Position numbers and translations under genes: made by a program
Shown here: positions 5,383-5,467 of the stretch, in pieces
Layout: each line of letters opens with the position of its first letter
Numbering within the stretch: position 1 is the first letter of the stretch
The notes under the pieces: generated by a model
Seen by the model: the letters and a program-made list of their open reading frames with translations, nothing else
Databases searched by the model: none
What the model was told of the DNA's origin: nothing
Assembly (NCBI GenBank): GCA_902494545.1
Contig: CABUTP010000108.1
Location: forward strand, 1 to 5,467
Direction: 5' to 3'
Length of the DNA: 5,467 bases
DNA from: an uncultured Collinsella sp.
GTDB taxonomy: Bacteria; Actinomycetota; Coriobacteriia; Coriobacteriales; Coriobacteriaceae

Positions 5383-5388
5383 ATTGTA
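5383..5388 (-). promoter_or_regulatory. Possible -10 box for the glycosidase operon
   Basis: On the minus strand TACAAT lies 35 nt upstream of the glycosidase start codon, at a fitting distance for a short leader. No good -35 box exists 16-18 nt further upstream, where the sequence is G-rich. It may be activator-dependent, as sugar-utilisation promoters often are, or a chance match. The rest of 5359-5467 shows only a 5-bp hairpin, GGCCT/AGGCC with a TCAG loop, near 5446-5459, and no open frame. Confidence 0.3.
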
Positions 5389-5467
5389 TGCCCGCCGCGC
5401 ATCCCCTCCCCCAAAATAAGTTGCGGTGGAATAGTTCCTGCTTGGGCCTTCAGAGGCCTTAAACAGG

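Overview
The window looks like chromosomal DNA from a GC-rich actinobacterium. The style of the ribosomal proteins, the L10 leader and the intracellular maltodextrin-type glycosidase make a gut Coriobacteriia member such as Collinsella my best guess. That guess rests on recognition, not on a search.

Layout. (1) Positions 8-1254, minus strand: a complete ribosomal stalk operon. A promoter (1226-1254) is followed by a leader of about 210 nt with an L10-binding element (about 1127-1203) and an intrinsic attenuator hairpin (1075-1111), then rplJ (L10), a gap of 102 nt with three small hairpins, and rplL (L7/L12). (2) Positions about 1218-1484: a long imperfect inverted repeat between the rplJ leader and the upstream gene. 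Its core is a perfect 25-bp repeat pair around a nested 10-bp hairpin. Its left outer arm contains the rplJ promoter and its right outer arm holds a decayed mirror copy of that promoter. This is the least explained structure in the window. (3) Positions 1513-2649, minus: a fold-type I PLP aminotransferase of the AspB/PatA kind, with a change in codon choice in its last third, next to the inverted repeat. (4) Positions 2743-3402, plus: an unrecognised 219-residue alpha/beta protein resembling a degenerate flavodoxin-like oxidoreductase. (5) Positions 3404-5347, minus: a two-gene operon of a cytoplasmic GH13 alpha-glucan hydrolase and a family-6-type hypoxanthine/uracil-DNA glycosylase, 3 nt apart. 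The last gene converges on the plus-strand gene with one base between the stop codons.

How the parts work together. L10 and L7/L12 form the GTPase-recruiting ribosomal stalk. The leader probably lets free L10 shut down its own operon by premature termination. The aminotransferase, the alpha/beta protein, the glycosidase and the DNA glycosylase are ordinary housekeeping or accessory genes with no evident shared pathway. I saw no tRNA, rRNA, CRISPR array, transposase or phage gene.
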